From DASWIV01 sp036397475 (GTDB lineage: Bacteria > JAJVIF01 > JAPKYR01): DNA of 14,385 nucleotides. The position numbers were made by a program, and so were the translations under genes. The stretch is from NCBI GenBank assembly GCA_036397475.1, contig DASWIV010000217.1, forward strand, positions 1 through 14,385. The letters run 5' to 3'. Position 1 is the first letter of the stretch, and each line of letters opens with the position of its first letter. Shown piece after piece: positions 1-6,839 of this stretch. The notes beneath the pieces were generated by a model, which had not been told where the DNA came from, did no database searches, and was given only the letters and a program-made list of their open reading frames with translations.

Positions 1-152
1 TCTCGCGTCGACGGAAAAACTTTCCGTAGCGCCGACCAGAACCCCAGCGCGCCGTCGCCGACCGCGCTATGAGATTCAGACAGGACCTTTACCGAGTACT
101 CTCCGATGATAATCTGGCAGAGCGTAAATAGTACGTCCAGAACTTCATAGAT
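1..152 (-). pseudogene. IS256-type (mutator) transposase remnant, cut by window edge
   Basis: Read on the minus strand, codons from about 65 down to 3 give AVGDGALGFWSALRKVFPST. This is the signature of IS256/mutator transposases around the second catalytic Asp (GDGALGFW, then ALR-VFP-TR). In intact members this motif lies more than 200 residues from the N terminus and is followed by a QRCWVHK-like stretch, which here would lie beyond the left edge. Upstream, the same frame closes at a TGA (155-153) and the preceding residues (152 to about 66) do not resemble the family. The N-terminal half is therefore missing or scrambled, and ugd occupies the space where it should be. I call it a decayed insertion-sequence fragment. 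The family call rests on motif recognition only, and the part left of the window is unknown. Confidence 0.65.
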
Positions 153-232
153 TCAGCTTCACTAAATCCGGAAACCCGTAAATTACACATCCGTTATAGC
201 GTACCTTCCTGTGTCGTGAATAACGATGTCAC
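153..232. other. Spacer without recognisable gene
   Basis: This short stretch lies between the transposase remnant and the composite repeat. I see no convincing reading frame, hairpin with a T-run, or RNA gene. It may be further debris of the insertion sequence, but nothing in it can be identified. Confidence 0.4.
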
Positions 233-320
233 GGAGTTTCGCGCTTCCAGTCAGGATAGCGTGATAGGAATCCCGCGCTCCGGCGTTTAGGGATGCGTAT
301 GAGGAGTTTCGCGCTCCCAG
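233..320. repeat. Composite dispersed repeat, copy 1
   Basis: This 88-bp block matches 10504-10590 at 83 of 88 aligned positions (one 1-nt indel, four substitutions), in the same orientation. Internally it is made of related subunits of the type GGAGTTTCGCGCTTCCAG starting at 233, 267 (variant GGAATCCCGCGCTCC) and 303, so the period is 34-36 bp. GGA at the start and TCC at the end make each subunit partly self-complementary, as in REP-like elements. It lies 50 bp beyond the ugd stop codon and 80 bp from the transposase remnant. Stop-free frames across it are a by-product of its composition, and I do not consider them genes. Confidence 0.8.
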
Positions 321-370
321 GGTCAGAACTGAGTCCGTCAGGGTTCGGATAATCCCCACTACAGGTATCC

Positions 371-1732
371 CTACCTCCCCACCCCGATTACCTTCAATCC
401 ATGCTCCCACAACGCCTTCTCATCCAGACAATTCCTGCCATCAAACACAAAATTTCCCTTCATCGACTCCGCCACCCTTTCCCATTCCAGATTCACAAAA
501 TCCTTCCATTCAGTCACCACAATCAGGGCGTCGCATCCCCTGGCAGCGTCGTATGGATCCTCGAAATACTTGCACCCGTCAAATTCCAGCTTTGCATTTT
601 CAATTGCCTGTGGATCGGTTGCGCGCAAACTGACACCGTCGCGGCTGAGTTCCCTCATTATGTCAATGGACGGTGACTCCCTGATATCATCCGTTCCCGG
701 TTTGAAGGCTATTCCCAATATTCCGAGCGTTTTTCCACTGACCGGATTAAGTGCTTTCCGAATTTTAGTGAGAAACCTGTAACGCTGTATCCTGTTAACT
801 TCGATAACAGCATTTAACAGGGTAAACGTATATCCCTTTAAGCCCGCGTGATGATGCAGCGCTTTTGTATCCTTCGGGAAGCACGAGCCCCCGTAGCCGA
901 TACCAGCCCTCAGAAATTGAGGACCGATTCGTGCATCCAGCCCGATCCCGTGCGCGACATCCGTGACATCCGCTCCAACTTCCTCGCACAAATTCGCTAT
1001 CTCATTTATAAAACTGATTTTTGTCGCTAGAAAGGCGTTGGATGCATATTTGATCATTTCCGCTGACCGTTGCGACGTCCTCACAACCGGGACGGTACTG
1101 GGGAATTCCGATGGGCGCTTTGGATGTGGCGGAATCGACGAAAAATTCTGCCCGATTATCGGTGCGTAAAGCTCATCCATGACTGTGAAACAGTCGGGAT
1201 CCGACGCCCCGACAATGATCCGGTCAGGATAAAAAGTATCGAAAATCGCCTGCCCTTCACGAAGGAACTCCGGATTCGCGACCATTTTAAATTTCCTGCC
1301 GGTAAACGATTCCATTTTCTGGGCAAGGTAATCCGATGTCCCGGGAGGAACGGTAGATTTAATGACAACAAGAGGCCCGGGAATATTTTCATCCCTCGCG
1401 TCCAGCGCTTCCGCAACCGATTTGATCGCGCTTTCAAGCTGCGACAGATCGATCTCCCAGGTCGTACGTGTGGGCGTACCGACGGCGATTATAATTACAT
1501 CCGCATCGGAACACGCTTCAACATTATTGTCGGTGAATGAGATAGCGCCGCTCTCGAAATTCGCCTTCAGAATTTCATCCAGGTGATCCTCGTAAATATG
1601 CGGCTTGCCCGTCTTCAGGAGCGACAATTTTTTGCCGTCAATCTCAACTCCGGCGATACTGTGCCCAAGCTCGGCAAGGACAACACCCGTTGCAAGTCCG
1701 ACATAGCCGCATCCGATAACAGCGCATTTCAT
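371..1732 (-). CDS. ugd: UDP-glucose/GDP-mannose dehydrogenase family protein (UDP-glucose 6-dehydrogenase)
   Basis: A 453-residue cytosolic enzyme, full length for the family. It carries out the NAD-dependent four-electron oxidation of a nucleotide sugar to its uronic acid, most likely UDP-glucose to UDP-glucuronate for capsule, exopolysaccharide or LPS synthesis. Visible features are the N-terminal Rossmann motif GCGYVG (residues 7-12), VGTPT (84-88), STVPPGT (126-132), NPEFLREG (153-160), the central helix EMIKYASNAFLATK (225-238) with its conserved Lys228, the catalytic Cys284 in GYGGSCFPKD, and the C-terminal nucleotide-sugar domain beginning near GILGIAFKPGTDDIRESPS. The stretch before RSAEMIKY (about 196-221, rich in Pro and Ser) looks longer than usual. 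The ATG has no Shine-Dalgarno and sits 6 nt from an extended -10 (see promoter). GDP-mannose or UDP-N-acetylmannosamine as substrate cannot be excluded, because no sugar-pathway partners are adjacent. Confidence 0.93.
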   Translation of the reverse strand: MKCAVIGCGYVGLATGVVLAELGHSIAGVEIDGKKLSLLKTGKPHIYEDHLDEILKANFESGAISFTDNNVEACSDADVIIIAVGTPTRTTWEIDLSQLESAIKSVAEALDARDENIPGPLVVIKSTVPPGTSDYLAQKMESFTGRKFKMVANPEFLREGQAIFDTFYPDRIIVGASDPDCFTVMDELYAPIIGQNFSSIPPHPKRPSEFPSTVPVVRTSQRSAEMIKYASNAFLATKISFINEIANLCEEVGADVTDVAHGIGLDARIGPQFLRAGIGYGGSCFPKDTKALHHHAGLKGYTFTLLNAVIEVNRIQRYRFLTKIRKALNPVSGKTLGILGIAFKPGTDDIRESPSIDIMRELSRDGVSLRATDPQAIENAKLEFDGCKYFEDPYDAARGCDALIVVTEWKDFVNLEWERVAESMKGNFVFDGRNCLDEKALWEHGLKVIGVGR

Positions 1733-1738
1733 GGGTCG

Positions 1739-1747
1739 ATTGTAGCA
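1739..1747 (-). promoter_or_regulatory. Extended -10 promoter of ugd, probable leaderless start
   Basis: On the minus strand TGCTACAAT (1747-1739) is a TGn-extended -10 with TACAAT, five of six matches to consensus. Only 6 nt separate it from the ugd ATG, so transcription would begin at or next to the start codon. The -35 position (GGATTT) is poor, as is common for extended -10 promoters. No ribosome binding site precedes the ATG. Inferred from sequence only. Confidence 0.45.
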
Positions 1748-2049
1748 TTACAGGGACATAAAAATCCGCTCCCGCCAGGATAATCGGCCGCCTTTGACAA
1801 AACCCGGGTGAGCAAATTGGCTTGTCTCAGACTGACACCGGTTTTCAGGCGAATCCTTAAACCAATTCTACATTCGCCGACAGGCTTGCCCAATTCATAC
1901 AGGCTTCAAATGCATTCTGGACGCGTGTCGGCGGTACCCGCTCTTCAAAACAACTTCCTTTTGTTCACCAATGGACACTTTACCCTGCAACTCCGCCGCG
2001 TTATACTTCACATCCTGACTTCCACGCATAATCCGCACGAGGTGTTTTG
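1748..2049. other. Divergent intergenic region between ugd and glyA
   Basis: About 300 bp with promoters at both ends and no convincing gene. An 80-codon open frame on the plus strand (1808-2050) has no ribosome site and an unstructured, compositionally odd product. I see no tRNA cloverleaf, terminator or riboswitch. The predicted glyA leader is only about 36 nt, too short for a glycine or tetrahydrofolate riboswitch. Confidence 0.5.
1979..2007 (+). promoter_or_regulatory. Putative glyA promoter
   Basis: TTTACC (1979-1984) and TATACT (2002-2007) are separated by 17 bp, giving four of six and five of six matches to the sigma70 elements. Transcription would start near 2014 and leave a leader of about 36 nt that contains the GAGGTG ribosome site of glyA (2039-2044). 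Confidence 0.45.
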
Positions 2050-3342
2050 ATGAACGAGCCGCTACGGGAATACGATCCCGAACTCCACGGATTAATCAAA
2101 CAGGAATACGACCGTGTAATGAGCACTGTCCAGCTGATCGCGAGCGAAAATTTCCCGTCCCGCGCGGTACTCGAAGCGACAGGAGCGCCACTACAGCATA
2201 AATACGCCGAAGGGTTCCCCTACGCGCGACGAAAATCCAACAACTACGAGAGGGAGTGGGATCGCGACGGGCGCTATTACGAAGGCAATATGGTCATGGA
2301 CCAGATCGAGCGGCTGGCGATCGAACGTGCGCAGGAATTATTCGGTGCTGAATACGCGTGCGTACAACTGTTTTCCGGCGCGCCGGCAAATGAATGTGTC
2401 TACCAGGCATTTCTTGAGATAGGCGACCACGCAATGGGGATGGACCTCGCGAACGGCGGGCATTTATCGCACGGCAGTCCCGTAAGCATTACCGGCATGC
2501 GATATGAATTCGCGTCGTACGGTGTAAAGGTAGACGACGGGCTGATCGACTACGATCAGCTTGCGAAGGATGCTAAAGAATTCAAACCGAAGATGATCGT
2601 TGCAGGAGCGACCGCATATCCGCGAATTGTGGATTTCGCCAGGTTCCGGGAGATCTGCGATTCTATCGGAGCGCTCCTGCTTGTTGATATGGCGCATTTC
2701 GCTGGACTTGTCGCGGCTAAAATATATCCGACGCCTGTCGGGATCGCAGATGTTGTTTCGACTACAACCCACAAGACACTTCGCGGACCAAGAGGCGGAT
2801 TGATTCTCGCCGACAAGGAAAAAGGACGCGAGATCGACAGGGCGGTGTTCCCGGGAGTCCAGGCGGGTCCGCATCTGAATGAGATCGCCGCGAAAGCTGT
2901 CTGCTTCAAGCAGTGCATGGAGCCCGAATTTGTGGAATATTCAAAGAAAGTTGTCGAGAATGCACAGACACTCGGCGACGAGATGATGAAACAGGGATTC
3001 AAGCTTGTTTCCGACGGAACAGATTCTCATTTGATTCTTGTCGATCTCAAGGACAGGGATTATTCAGGCAACAAGGCTGCGAAAGCGCTGATCGAAGCCG
3101 GTATCTGCACGAACAGGAATATGGTGCCCGGCGACGAGCGTCCGCCGATGCAGACAAGCGGAATACGCCTGGGTAGTCCATTCATGACAACGCTTGGATT
3201 CAAAGAAGCGGAATTCAGGCAGATCGCAAGATGGATTAAGCGTGTCCTTGATGATATCAAGAATGAGGAAGAGATCGAAAAGGTAAGGAACGAAGTTGCT
3301 GAATTGTGTTCATCATTCCCGCATCCTGAATTCCTGTTGTAG
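2050..3342 (+). CDS. glyA: Serine hydroxymethyltransferase
   Basis: A 430-residue PLP enzyme that interconverts serine plus tetrahydrofolate and glycine plus 5,10-methylene-tetrahydrofolate. I chose the ATG at 2050 because GAGGTG lies 5 nt upstream; a TTG at 2047 would add one residue. Family landmarks are QLIASENF (28-35), HKYAEG (50-55), RYYEG (75-79), GGHLSHGSP (136-144), LLVDMAHFAGLVAA (210-223), the PLP lysine K242 in TTTHKTLRGPRGG and TSGIRLGSP near the C terminus. Two things are unusual. Seventeen residues (58-74, Arg/Asn/Asp-rich) lie between KYAEGFP and RYYEG, where E. coli GlyA has two. The phosphate-binding loop reads QLFSGAPAN instead of the bacterial QPHSGSQAN. All other catalytic residues I can place are kept, so it is probably active. 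A methylase gene follows after 15 bp, probably on the same transcript. Confidence 0.94.
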   Translation: MNEPLREYDPELHGLIKQEYDRVMSTVQLIASENFPSRAVLEATGAPLQHKYAEGFPYARRKSNNYEREWDRDGRYYEGNMVMDQIERLAIERAQELFGAEYACVQLFSGAPANECVYQAFLEIGDHAMGMDLANGGHLSHGSPVSITGMRYEFASYGVKVDDGLIDYDQLAKDAKEFKPKMIVAGATAYPRIVDFARFREICDSIGALLLVDMAHFAGLVAAKIYPTPVGIADVVSTTTHKTLRGPRGGLILADKEKGREIDRAVFPGVQAGPHLNEIAAKAVCFKQCMEPEFVEYSKKVVENAQTLGDEMMKQGFKLVSDGTDSHLILVDLKDRDYSGNKAAKALIEAGICTNRNMVPGDERPPMQTSGIRLGSPFMTTLGFKEAEFRQIARWIKRVLDDIKNEEEIEKVRNEVAELCSSFPHPEFLL

Positions 3343-3357
3343 CCAGATTGGCCCGAT

Positions 3358-5067
3358 ATGCGCAGACTGATAAATATCTGCCGACGCAAAATACTCCCAT
3401 TGCTTAATGGCGACCTGATTTCGCTCATTTACACAGCCGGCGAAATTCTTCATGAAGCGAAGAATCCATCCCAGTTAAAATTTCTGGATTTCCCGTCCGG
3501 CAGGAACGTTGAAGCCAGGCAATTGCTGGAAAAATCGCATGACTGGAAAAGTGCCGATATCACGATACTCGGGTCGCTCTACGAAGCATTAATCGAGGTC
3601 AACGATGAGAAAGAATCCAAACAGACCCTGAGGCGCAGGACCGGTTCATTTTATACTCCTCCTTATATAACCGATTTTCTTGTCAGGTCAGCTTATGAAA
3701 ATAGCGGGAGAGAAATAGTCGATCCAGTAATCCTCGATCCTGCATGCGGCTCAGGAGCCTTTTTAATTTCCGCCTTCAAATTCCTGCGCGAAAAAATACC
3801 TGGTAAAAGCCCGGATGAGATTCTAACAACTTGCATCCGTGGTGTTGATATCGACAAGGATGCGATCCGGGTCGCGAAAATTTCCCTCTGGATTGAATCC
3901 GGTGCCGAAAAATCCACATGGCGGAAGCTGGGAAAATGCTTCACTGTCGGCGATTCATTGAAGCTGGGAGTTGAAGGGGAAATTGATTTCGCGCCGATCG
4001 TGGTTTCGAACCCGCCGTACAGGAATGTCAAACGCGGGATAGATAAAAAAACCGCCCAATTCTGCCATAAGAATTTCGTGACCGCGACAAGGCAGTGGGA
4101 CATATCGTCGGTGTTTATTGAGAATACACTGACCAACCTGCTCACCGACCGCGGTACGATGGGCTTTATTATCCCGCAGCCGCTGATGACGTCGGAGAAT
4201 TACGAGCCACTGAGGAAATTTATCCTCGACTACAATTTGATCTCATTCGGTTCTGCCGGCACTCCATTCCATGAACCTGGAGTTGAGGCATCTCTTATTG
4301 TGATTAACAAATCCAAACCGTCGCGCGGAAATATCGATATCAATCGTGTGGATGGTGAGAAGATACTGACAGATAAGAGGTTAGACAGAAAATTCCTCAA
4401 TTTTTTCCCGTATACAATTTTTTCGCACACTGCCAAGCAGAATTTTATTTCCCGGATTTTAAAACGAACCGATCGATTCACCGCACTCGGCGACCATGTC
4501 ATGGTCACACGTGGAATTGAAATTGGCAAGAACAGCCCGCTACTTACATCCGGGAATGCCGGAGAACCTGTTCTCAGGGGCGAAGATGTCTCGGAATTCA
4601 CCTCTCAGAATAAAATGCGGATAAAATTTACCAGCCGGGACTCAAGAGAAAAACTTGTCAAGGATGACATTTTGTGGGCAGGTGAAAATCAGCTGATTCT
4701 GAGGAGGGTAGCCTCTCAACTGGTGGCAGCAGTAGTTGATCCACCGTCCCTGGCACTGAACACCCTGTACATAGTTCATTCCGGTAAAATCAATCCTCAT
4801 TCCGCCTGCGCGTTATTCAATTCAATTCACTACCGGGAAATTTTCCGCCAATTCTATGGATTTGACGATTCATTATTTCCTTATATCCGCATAAGCCAGC
4901 TTAAACGTATGCCGGTTGTCCCCGGACTCCTTAATGACAATAAGCTTGCCGCGCATTCCGTGAAAATACACGAATTGAATAAAAAAAATTCCGGCAGTAA
5001 TGCCGGAGAAATTGAAATACTCAGATCTGGAATAGATGAAATTGTAGAAGCTTATTTCAGCGAATGA
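3358..5067 (+). CDS. N6-adenine DNA methyltransferase, Eco57I/TaqI-like, no restriction partner visible
   Basis: A 569-residue gamma-class DNA methylase that transfers a methyl group from SAM to adenine N6. Motif X is the RRRTGSFYTPPYI block (92-104). Motif I, the SAM site, is DPACGSGAF (127-135), with an acidic GVDID (162-166) after it. The catalytic motif IV is NPPY (218-221). Residues from about 370 onward (GDHVMVTRGIEIG, then LRGEDV) look like a TaqI-type target-recognition domain. Residues 1-90 show no PD-(D/E)xK nuclease motif, and no endonuclease gene lies nearby, so it resembles an orphan modification enzyme rather than a type IIG fusion. The start is uncertain: ATG 3358 lacks a clear ribosome site and may rely on coupling to glyA, 15 bp upstream. 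The second half of the gene looks more AT-rich than glyA, which hints at acquisition. Its target sequence cannot be predicted. Confidence 0.85.
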   Translation: MRRLINICRRKILPLLNGDLISLIYTAGEILHEAKNPSQLKFLDFPSGRNVEARQLLEKSHDWKSADITILGSLYEALIEVNDEKESKQTLRRRTGSFYTPPYITDFLVRSAYENSGREIVDPVILDPACGSGAFLISAFKFLREKIPGKSPDEILTTCIRGVDIDKDAIRVAKISLWIESGAEKSTWRKLGKCFTVGDSLKLGVEGEIDFAPIVVSNPPYRNVKRGIDKKTAQFCHKNFVTATRQWDISSVFIENTLTNLLTDRGTMGFIIPQPLMTSENYEPLRKFILDYNLISFGSAGTPFHEPGVEASLIVINKSKPSRGNIDINRVDGEKILTDKRLDRKFLNFFPYTIFSHTAKQNFISRILKRTDRFTALGDHVMVTRGIEIGKNSPLLTSGNAGEPVLRGEDVSEFTSQNKMRIKFTSRDSREKLVKDDILWAGENQLILRRVASQLVAAVVDPPSLALNTLYIVHSGKINPHSACALFNSIHYREIFRQFYGFDDSLFPYIRISQLKRMPVVPGLLNDNKLAAHSVKIHELNKKNSGSNAGEIEILRSGIDEIVEAYFSE

Positions 5068-5402
5068 GCCTCGCCGTAAATTTCCATAGCTTCCTCGATA
5101 GAATCCGCGAACCTGAACAATTTGACAAGCTTGGTGTCTTCCATGGCCTTGCGGATGTCGTCATTCACACCAACCAGGATGAGCTCGCCATTCATGGCTT
5201 CGGAAGTCTTGAAGGCGGCCACAAGCTGGCCAAGTCCCGATGAATCGAGATGGGTGATATCGACCATGTCAATAATCACTTTTTTCGATTCATTGTACTG
5301 GTCGTGGAGGATTTTCTTTAAAGCCTCGAACGGGACATGGTTCATCTGCCCTGATACCCTGAGTATCCTTACATTTCCAATTGCGCTCCGGGAAATTTCC
5401 AT
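5052..5402 (-). CDS. STAS-domain anti-sigma factor antagonist
   Basis: A 116-residue single-domain protein of the SpoIIAA/RsbV type. These proteins bind an anti-sigma-factor kinase and release the sigma factor, and are switched off by phosphorylation of a serine. The phosphorylation motif is THLDSSGLGQL (50-60) with Ser54 as the likely phosphosite. The preceding VIIDMVDI strand and the C-terminal RFADSIEEAME are standard for the fold. I prefer the ATG at 5402 (AGGT 7 nt upstream). A GTG at 5408 with AAGG 8 nt upstream would add two residues. The 3' end overlaps the convergent methylase gene by 16 bp. No kinase, phosphatase or sigma gene is adjacent, so the partner is elsewhere and the regulated process is unknown. 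Confidence 0.88.
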   Translation of the reverse strand: MEISRSAIGNVRILRVSGQMNHVPFEALKKILHDQYNESKKVIIDMVDITHLDSSGLGQLVAAFKTSEAMNGELILVGVNDDIRKAMEDTKLVKLFRFADSIEEAMEIYGEAHSLK

Positions 5403-5481
5403 GTTCACTACCTGCGCCTTTTCCTTTATTATTAAGCTATTATTAAATCGTTAAGATTTGTATTAATAATATCATTTTGAA

Positions 5482-5494
5482 CATTGTAACAATG
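5482..5494. promoter_or_regulatory. Short palindrome CATTGT-A-ACAATG, possible operator
   Basis: A 13-bp palindrome with two perfect 6-bp arms around a central A. It lies in the AT-rich divergent spacer between the STAS gene and the aminotransferase, the kind of position used by dimeric repressors. It matches no regulator site I know with confidence. Confidence 0.35.
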
Positions 5495-5496
5495 AC

Positions 5497-5518
5497 TCAT
5501 TCAAAAAATTTTGAATGA
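5497..5518. promoter_or_regulatory. Perfect 10-bp-arm inverted repeat, possible operator
   Basis: TCATTCAAAA (5497-5506), a 2-nt centre, and TTTTGAATGA (5509-5518) form an uninterrupted inverted repeat only 2 bp from the smaller palindrome. Its position between divergent promoters and its 10-bp arms fit a homodimeric DNA-binding site. A rho-independent terminator is unlikely, since the stem is AT-only at its tip and genes point away on both sides. Confidence 0.45.
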
Positions 5519-5560
5519 AAAATATTCAGGTTGACAACTTGATTGTTTAACCGGGCTCAT

Positions 5561-5588
5561 TTGATTTTTCATGTCCCACGCGTACAAT
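5561..5588 (+). promoter_or_regulatory. Putative aminotransferase promoter
   Basis: TTGATT (5561-5566) and TACAAT (5583-5588) are 16 bp apart. Transcription would start near 5595, upstream of the AAAGGA ribosome site and the ATG at 5642. This also argues against the longer open frame that begins at 5543. A perfect TTGACA at 5531 has no -10 partner at a normal distance. Confidence 0.45.
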
Positions 5589-5641
5589 TGAAGCACCTCA
5601 GGCGTATCTTGCCGAGGCACTCTGAAAGGAAATACCAGAAA

Positions 5642-6838
5642 ATGATCCATCCGGCTCGACGCACCCACGAAGTTCGATACGCGGTCCGCGACGTACTGAA
5701 GTATGCCAACGAAGCAAAAGCCGAGGGCAAAGAACTTCTATATTTAAACATCGGGGATCCCAATAAATTCGACTTTTCTACCCCTCCCCACATGATCGAG
5801 GCGGCGTATAAGGCAATGCTCGACAACCAGAACGGCTACACGAATTCTTCCGGAATAGAGCCGGCTCGTGAATCTATCGAGCGCTACGCGGTTTCCAAGG
5901 GACTTAAAAATATTCAGGATATTTTCGTCACCTATGGCGCCAGCGAAGCTATCGATACGTGCATGACGTCGCTTGTTAATGCCGGTGAGGAAGTGCTTAC
6001 TCCGGCTCCGGGATATCCACTATACGACGCGATCCTCGCGAAACTGGAAGCGGTAGATGTGTCGTATTATCTGGACGAAGATAACAACTGGATGCCGGAC
6101 ATAGAAGACATCAAATCCAAAATCACACGTAAGACCCGGGCGATTGTCGTGATAAACCCTAACAATCCAACCGGCAGCCTTGCGACAAGGGACCTCCTCG
6201 AGGAGATAGTTAAAATTTCCCTTGAAAACGATATCGTGATTTTCGCCGACGAGATCTACGACAGAATGGTCTACGACGGCAGGGAGCACATCTCAATCGC
6301 GTCGCTGTCCGACGAAGCTCCCATTATCACCTTTAATGGCCTGAGCAAAAATTTCCTCGCACCCGGATTCAGGATCGGATGGGGAGTTGTAACGGGAAAT
6401 AAAAATCAGTTATCGGAACTCGTCGAGGGCATAAACAAATTCCTGCGCGCCAGATTATGCGCTCCCGGACCGCTTCAGTACGCGATCCCTGCCGCGCTTG
6501 ATGGTCCGAAAGATCATATCCCGGTCATGATGGAAAAACTCACCCGTCGACGGGATATCACATGGGAGCGACTGAATTCCATTCCGCATATCTCCTGCGT
6601 AAAGCCACAGGGAGCATTCTACGCGTTCCCGAAACTCGAGATAGAAGAAACCGATACTGAATTTATTGAGGGGCTGATCAAGGAAACCGGAGTGGTTTGT
6701 GTACATGGCGACGGATTCGGGCAGAAACCGGGAACACGGCATTTAAGATTTGTGTATCTTCCGCCTGAAGATATCCTCGAACGTGCGTTTTCGAACATTG
6801 AAAGTTACATGAAATCCCGTGTCGGCACGTCGGCATAA
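5642..6838 (+). CDS. Class I PLP aminotransferase, alanine/aspartate type
   Basis: A 398-residue fold-type I aminotransferase most like bacterial AlaA-type enzymes, which exchange an amino group between alanine (or aspartate) and 2-oxoglutarate. Landmarks are LNIGDP (35-40), NGYTNSSGIEPARE (64-77), YGASEAID (98-105), PAPGYPLY (121-128), INPNNPTGS (171-179), the PLP-ring aspartate and helix FADEIYD (201-207), the Schiff-base lysine K236 in FNGLSKNFLAPGFRIGW, and the carboxylate-binding Arg in RHLRFVYLP near the C terminus. I place the start at ATG 5642 because AAGGA lies 11 nt upstream and conserved sequence begins there. An open extension from 5543 lies across the predicted promoter and looks non-coding. 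It ends 1 nt before the stop of the convergent lipoprotein gene. Exact substrate preference is not decidable here. Confidence 0.92.
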   Translation: MIHPARRTHEVRYAVRDVLKYANEAKAEGKELLYLNIGDPNKFDFSTPPHMIEAAYKAMLDNQNGYTNSSGIEPARESIERYAVSKGLKNIQDIFVTYGASEAIDTCMTSLVNAGEEVLTPAPGYPLYDAILAKLEAVDVSYYLDEDNNWMPDIEDIKSKITRKTRAIVVINPNNPTGSLATRDLLEEIVKISLENDIVIFADEIYDRMVYDGREHISIASLSDEAPIITFNGLSKNFLAPGFRIGWGVVTGNKNQLSELVEGINKFLRARLCAPGPLQYAIPAALDGPKDHIPVMMEKLTRRRDITWERLNSIPHISCVKPQGAFYAFPKLEIEETDTEFIEGLIKETGVVCVHGDGFGQKPGTRHLRFVYLPPEDILERAFSNIESYMKSRVGTSA

Positions 6839-6839
6839 T

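Noticed and set aside
183..410. Minus-strand 75-codon frame across repeat copy 1
   Set aside because: It is open because of repeat composition. It overlaps the 3' end of ugd, has no ribosome site, and a similar spurious frame occurs over copy 2 (10370-10624).
1070..1540. 156-codon plus-strand frame inside ugd
   Set aside because: It is an antisense shadow of a conserved enzyme gene; the product is Arg-rich with no family features.
1808..2050. 80-codon frame in the ugd-glyA spacer
   Set aside because: There is no ribosome site, the product looks random, and it runs through the glyA promoter and ribosome site.
2464..3002. Two overlapping minus-strand frames of 136 and 148 codons inside glyA
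   Set aside because: Both are antisense shadows of glyA, whose motifs are continuous over this stretch.
5543..5641. N-terminal extension of the aminotransferase
   Set aside because: The extension crosses the predicted promoter, lacks family similarity, and a ribosome site plus conserved sequence support the ATG at 5642.
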